From assembly GCA_045661365.1 (NCBI GenBank), contig JAZRFL010000208.1, positions 1 to 8,488 on the forward strand: a stretch of 8,488 bases of DNA, given 5' to 3'. Source of the DNA: UMGS1484 sp045661365 (lineage in GTDB: Bacteria > Bacillota > Clostridia > Oscillospirales > Acutalibacteraceae). The translations under genes and the position numbers were made by a program. Shown one piece after another: positions 5,811 to 8,488 of the stretch. The notes under the pieces are model-generated. The model was not told the DNA's origin. It was given only the letters and a program-made list of their open reading frames with translations, and did not search any database. Positions within the stretch are counted from its first letter, which is position 1; each line of letters begins with the position of its first letter.

Positions 5811-8488
5811 AAAACAAGCAAACGTTTGTTGGCGTTTCTGTTATCGTTGGTTTTGGTTTTGACCGGTCTTTCCGGTGCATTATCGGCGAACGCTGCAACA
5901 GCATACACTGCAAACACCACCGTCGATAGTCAGCTTTATCACGTTGGTTTACAAGGCGCAAGCGTAACCGACGCGAACTATACCAACTATCGATACTTAG
6001 CGCAACAATTTGTGCCTAGCGCAACCAACCTGAGTGGTGCCAAATTGGCATTGAACCTGACCACCGGTTCCGCTACCGTGCACTTGGAACTTCGTTCCAG
6101 CGTTAACGGCTCTGCCCTGGCTTCGAATAATTATCGAATCACCAGCAAGGGGAGTGGTGTTAACTGGTACGACGTTAGCTTTGGTAAAAACGTAACCGTA
6201 ACCGCTGGTTCGGTTTATTATCTGGTGTTCTGGTTGACCGAGCGTACCGCAGGCGCCACCTGTTTGGTTGCCGGTACTCAGGTTTCCAAACCCGCTAACC
6301 CCGGTTATGTTTGGCAAATGTCCACCGGTGGTACGCCGAACTTTACCAGTGGTAACTATATTTATGGTTTCCAACTGATTACCGAAAACTACGCTCCCCC
6401 CATTTTTGAGGCATGGACTCAAATTGACACCGCCTTTACCCACTTGGGGTTAGAAGGTGCCACCGTAACCGATGGTAACTTCAACAACTATCGTTACATT
6501 GCGCAAGAATTTGCTACCAACCTCAGCTCTTTGAGCAGTGTATCGGTGGCTATGAACCTGACCAGCGGTACGGCAACCGTACACGTGGAAATTCGTTCTG
6601 CTGTTAACGGTTCGGCAATTGCTTCCAACGATGTGAGCGTTACCTCTCAAGGAAATGCTTTCGCTTGGTATGACCTGCCGCTTAAGAGCGCTGTCTCGAT
6701 CACCCCCGGTCAAAGATACTATTTGGTATATTGGTTAAAAGCCCGTACCGCCGGCGCTTCTTGCGTGGTTCCCGGCTCGGATGCAGGCAGCAATAACGCC
6801 TTCCCTTGCTATTTGTGGAAAATGACCACCACCGGTAATGTTTCTTTCTCGGTTAGCGACCGCGTAGTTCCCTTCCGTTTGACCGGTTCCGGCTCGAGTG
6901 GCACTACCGTTCCCAATGCCTATACCGAATTCACCGAAGACGGTACCGCCTTTACCCACTTGGGGTTGTCCACCGCTACCAGCTCTGACGGCAACTGGGG
7001 CAACTATCGCTATATTGCCCAAGAATTCGTAGCAGGTAGCAATTCTATCAGTGGGGCTTCGGTTGCTTTGAACTTGACCGCAGGTACCGCCACCGTACAC
7101 GTGGAAATTCGTTCCAGCGTAAACGGTTCTGCCATCGCTTCTAACAACGTGAATATTACCTCTCAAGGCAACGGCCGTTATTGGTATGACCTGAAATTTG
7201 CCAGCAACGTAGCTGTTACCGCAGGTAACACCTATTATTTGGTGTATTATCTCACCGCCCGTACGTCCTCCTCGGTTTGCGTGGTTTATGGTGCCGACAA
7301 AGGTGCCAACAATGCCGCTCATCCTTGCTACACCTGGAAAATGGCCGATGGTGGCTCGGTAAACTTTACCGCAGGCAACAAAAATCTGATTGCTTGCTTT
7401 AGAATTCTGGCCGCTTCTTCCGGCGGTGGTACCAGCACCGGCGGCGGCTCTTTGACTGCCTTTACCTCCTCGACTCAAACCGGTAGTGCCATTACCCACC
7501 TTGGTTTGTCTACTGCCACCTCCGCTGACGGCAACTGGGGCAACTACCGCTATATTGCTCAAGAATTCGTGCCTGCCTCCGCTGACTTGTGGGGTGCAAA
7601 GGTTGCCTTGAACTTAACCACAGGCAATGCTACCGTTCATATGGAAATCCGCTCTGCGGTGAATGGTACTCCTTTGGCCACCAGCGACGTAACCATCACC
7701 AGCAAAGGCAACGGTGTGAACTGGTATGACCTGCCCTTGAAGAGCAAGCTTACTGTGATTCCCGGCCAAGCCTATTACCTGGTATATTATTTGACCGCTC
7801 GTGATTCCGGCTCGGTATGTATTGCTTATGGTGCTGACGTTGGTGCCGGTAAGGCCGAACACCCCGGGTATCAATGGAAAATGGCCGACGGTGGTAACGT
7901 AACCTTCTCGGTTGGCAACAAAAACTTGATTTTCGGTTTCCAAATTGCCACCGCCAAAATGACCAGTGCCGACCAAGATGCCGCACAAGCCGTAATTGAC
8001 AAAATTGCCGCTTTGCCCGCAACCATTACTTCTGCTCATAAATCGGCTGTTACCTCGGCTCGCTCTGCTTACAATGCGTTGACCTCTACCCAACGGGCAT
8101 TGGTTACCAACCTTTCTAAGCTGACCGCCGCCGAAGCTGTCATCGCCAACTACGATGCCGCCGCCGCAGTAGACGCTAAAATTGCTGCTTTGCCTGCTGC
8201 TTCTTCTCTTACCTTGAGCAACAAGTCGGCAGTTACCGCCGCTCGTACTGCTTATAAAGCATTGACCAGCGCTCAACAAAAATTGGTTACCAAGTTGAGC
8301 ACTTTGGAAGCTGCCGAAACCAAAATTGCCAACTTAGAGGCCGCGCAAACGGTTATTGACAAGATTGCCGCTTTGCCCTCTACCATTACTTTGAGCAACA
8401 AATCGGCAGTTACTGCCGCTCGTAGTGCGTACGCCGGTTTGACTGCTACTCAACAAGCCTTGGTTACCAACCTTTCCAAATTGACTGC
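5808..8488 (+). CDS. Secreted protein with four tandem ~160-aa beta modules and helical repeats (3' end missing)
   Basis: The frame is open from the ATG at 5808 to the window end, with 893 complete codons and no stop. The signal peptide (1 to ~30, ending SANA-A) shares 21 of its first 32 residues with that of the preceding gene. Four copies of the ~160-residue module follow, at ~33-192, 200-359, 372-534 and 549-714, separated by short linkers; that between copies 3 and 4 is Gly/Ser/Thr-rich (535-548). From ~720 there are at least three helical repeats of about 62 residues, with ARSAYNALTSTQRALVTN, ARTAYKALTSAQQKLVTK and ARSAYAGLTATQQALVTN. Four adjacent copies of one beta module suggest avid binding to a repetitive polymer or surface; that is inference. 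No enzyme or dockerin is visible yet. By analogy with both upstream genes a dockerin is expected beyond the edge. It is probably transcribed alone from 5702-5730. Confidence 0.93.
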   Translation, partial: MKTSKRLLAFLLSLVLVLTGLSGALSANAATAYTANTTVDSQLYHVGLQGASVTDANYTNYRYLAQQFVPSATNLSGAKLALNLTTGSATVHLELRSSVNGSALASNNYRITSKGSGVNWYDVSFGKNVTVTAGSVYYLVFWLTERTAGATCLVAGTQVSKPANPGYVWQMSTGGTPNFTSGNYIYGFQLITENYAPPIFEAWTQIDTAFTHLGLEGATVTDGNFNNYRYIAQEFATNLSSLSSVSVAMNLTSGTATVHVEIRSAVNGSAIASNDVSVTSQGNAFAWYDLPLKSAVSITPGQRYYLVYWLKARTAGASCVVPGSDAGSNNAFPCYLWKMTTTGNVSFSVSDRVVPFRLTGSGSSGTTVPNAYTEFTEDGTAFTHLGLSTATSSDGNWGNYRYIAQEFVAGSNSISGASVALNLTAGTATVHVEIRSSVNGSAIASNNVNITSQGNGRYWYDLKFASNVAVTAGNTYYLVYYLTARTSSSVCVVYGADKGANNAAHPCYTWKMADGGSVNFTAGNKNLIACFRILAASSGGGTSTGGGSLTAFTSSTQTGSAITHLGLSTATSADGNWGNYRYIAQEFVPASADLWGAKVALNLTTGNATVHMEIRSAVNGTPLATSDVTITSKGNGVNWYDLPLKSKLTVIPGQAYYLVYYLTARDSGSVCIAYGADVGAGKAEHPGYQWKMADGGNVTFSVGNKNLIFGFQIATAKMTSADQDAAQAVIDKIAALPATITSAHKSAVTSARSAYNALTSTQRALVTNLSKLTAAEAVIANYDAAAAVDAKIAALPAASSLTLSNKSAVTAARTAYKALTSAQQKLVTKLSTLEAAETKIANLEAAQTVIDKIAALPSTITLSNKSAVTAARSAYAGLTATQQALVTNLSKLT
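5904..7949 (+). repeat. Four tandem ~160-residue beta-type modules
   Basis: Copies start near 5904, 6405, 6921 and 7452. Recurring landmarks are TH.GL, NW.NYRYIAQEF, ALNLT.G.ATVH.EIRS.VNG, WYDLPL, YYLVY.LTAR and W.MA.GG.V.F. Copies 2 and 3 share at least two exact 23-base stretches at the same 516-base offset (6429-6451 with 6945-6967, and 6576-6598 with 7092-7114). Copies 3 and 4 match at 44 of 46 bases (6985-7030 with 7525-7570). Conservation at DNA level points to fairly recent duplication or gene conversion. Confidence 0.9.
7977..8488 (+). repeat. Tandem helical spacer repeats (at least 3, last one cut)
   Basis: Repeats begin near 7977, 8154 and 8340, about 62 residues apart. Each has the plan [VD].A..VI/VDAKIAALP, then K.AVT.AR.AY..LT..Q..LVT[NK], then L..AE..IAN. 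The segments encoding VIDKIAALP (near 7990 and 8350) and LSNKSAVTAAR (near 8214 and 8392) are nearly identical in DNA. The repeats are more Ser/Thr/Ala-rich and less charged than those of the two upstream genes. Confidence 0.85.

Noticed and set aside
7977..8488. Regular repeats as a CRISPR array or satellite
   Set aside because: The period of about 186 bases is a codon multiple, the frame stays open throughout and the differences are mostly synonymous or conservative, so these are protein repeats.

Overview
The window reads as part of a tandem family of secreted, modular, dockerin-type proteins from a Gram-positive anaerobe. The best guess is an uncultured cellulosome-type clostridium (Ruminococcaceae/Oscillospiraceae-like, gut or rumen). 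The grounds are GGAGG ribosome sites, Gram-positive-style -35/extended -10 promoters, Sec signal peptides, type I dockerin repeats and a glycosidase-like domain. The taxon is inference; no marker gene is present.

Layout, all on the + strand. (1) Positions 2-562 hold the 3' end of a gene encoding helical repeats followed by a C-terminal type I dockerin, closed by a strong intrinsic terminator (578-618). (2) Positions 619-739 hold a well-formed promoter (658-686), a palindrome overlapping it, a 5'-leader hairpin and a GGAGGA site. (3) Positions 740-5539 encode a 1599-residue secreted protein. Its order is signal peptide, two ~160-residue beta-type modules, two helical repeats, an INTERNAL type I dockerin, another helical repeat, a large TIM-barrel/glycosidase-like region, a GATase1-like (beta-galactosidase trimerisation-type) domain, beta-rich domains and a C-terminal beta-sandwich. 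It ends in an intrinsic terminator (5563-5594). (4) Positions 5595-5807 hold a second promoter of the same design (5702-5730) and a ribosome site. (5) Positions 5808-8488 (open at the edge) encode a paralogue with a near-copy of the signal peptide, FOUR tandem copies of the ~160-residue module, then at least three ~62-residue helical repeats. A dockerin probably follows outside the window.

Each complete unit has its own promoter and terminator, so these look like separately transcribed paralogues rather than one operon. The shared parts suggest a set of extracellular proteins that dock onto a cohesin scaffold. The ~160-residue module would be the binding or targeting part, the helical repeats would be spacers, and the middle gene would supply the one catalytic-looking part. 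No cohesin, sortase signal, S-layer domain, mobile element, RNA gene or CRISPR is visible. The best candidates for something undescribed are the six-copy ~160-residue module, the mid-protein dockerin fusion and the unassigned glycosidase-like region.
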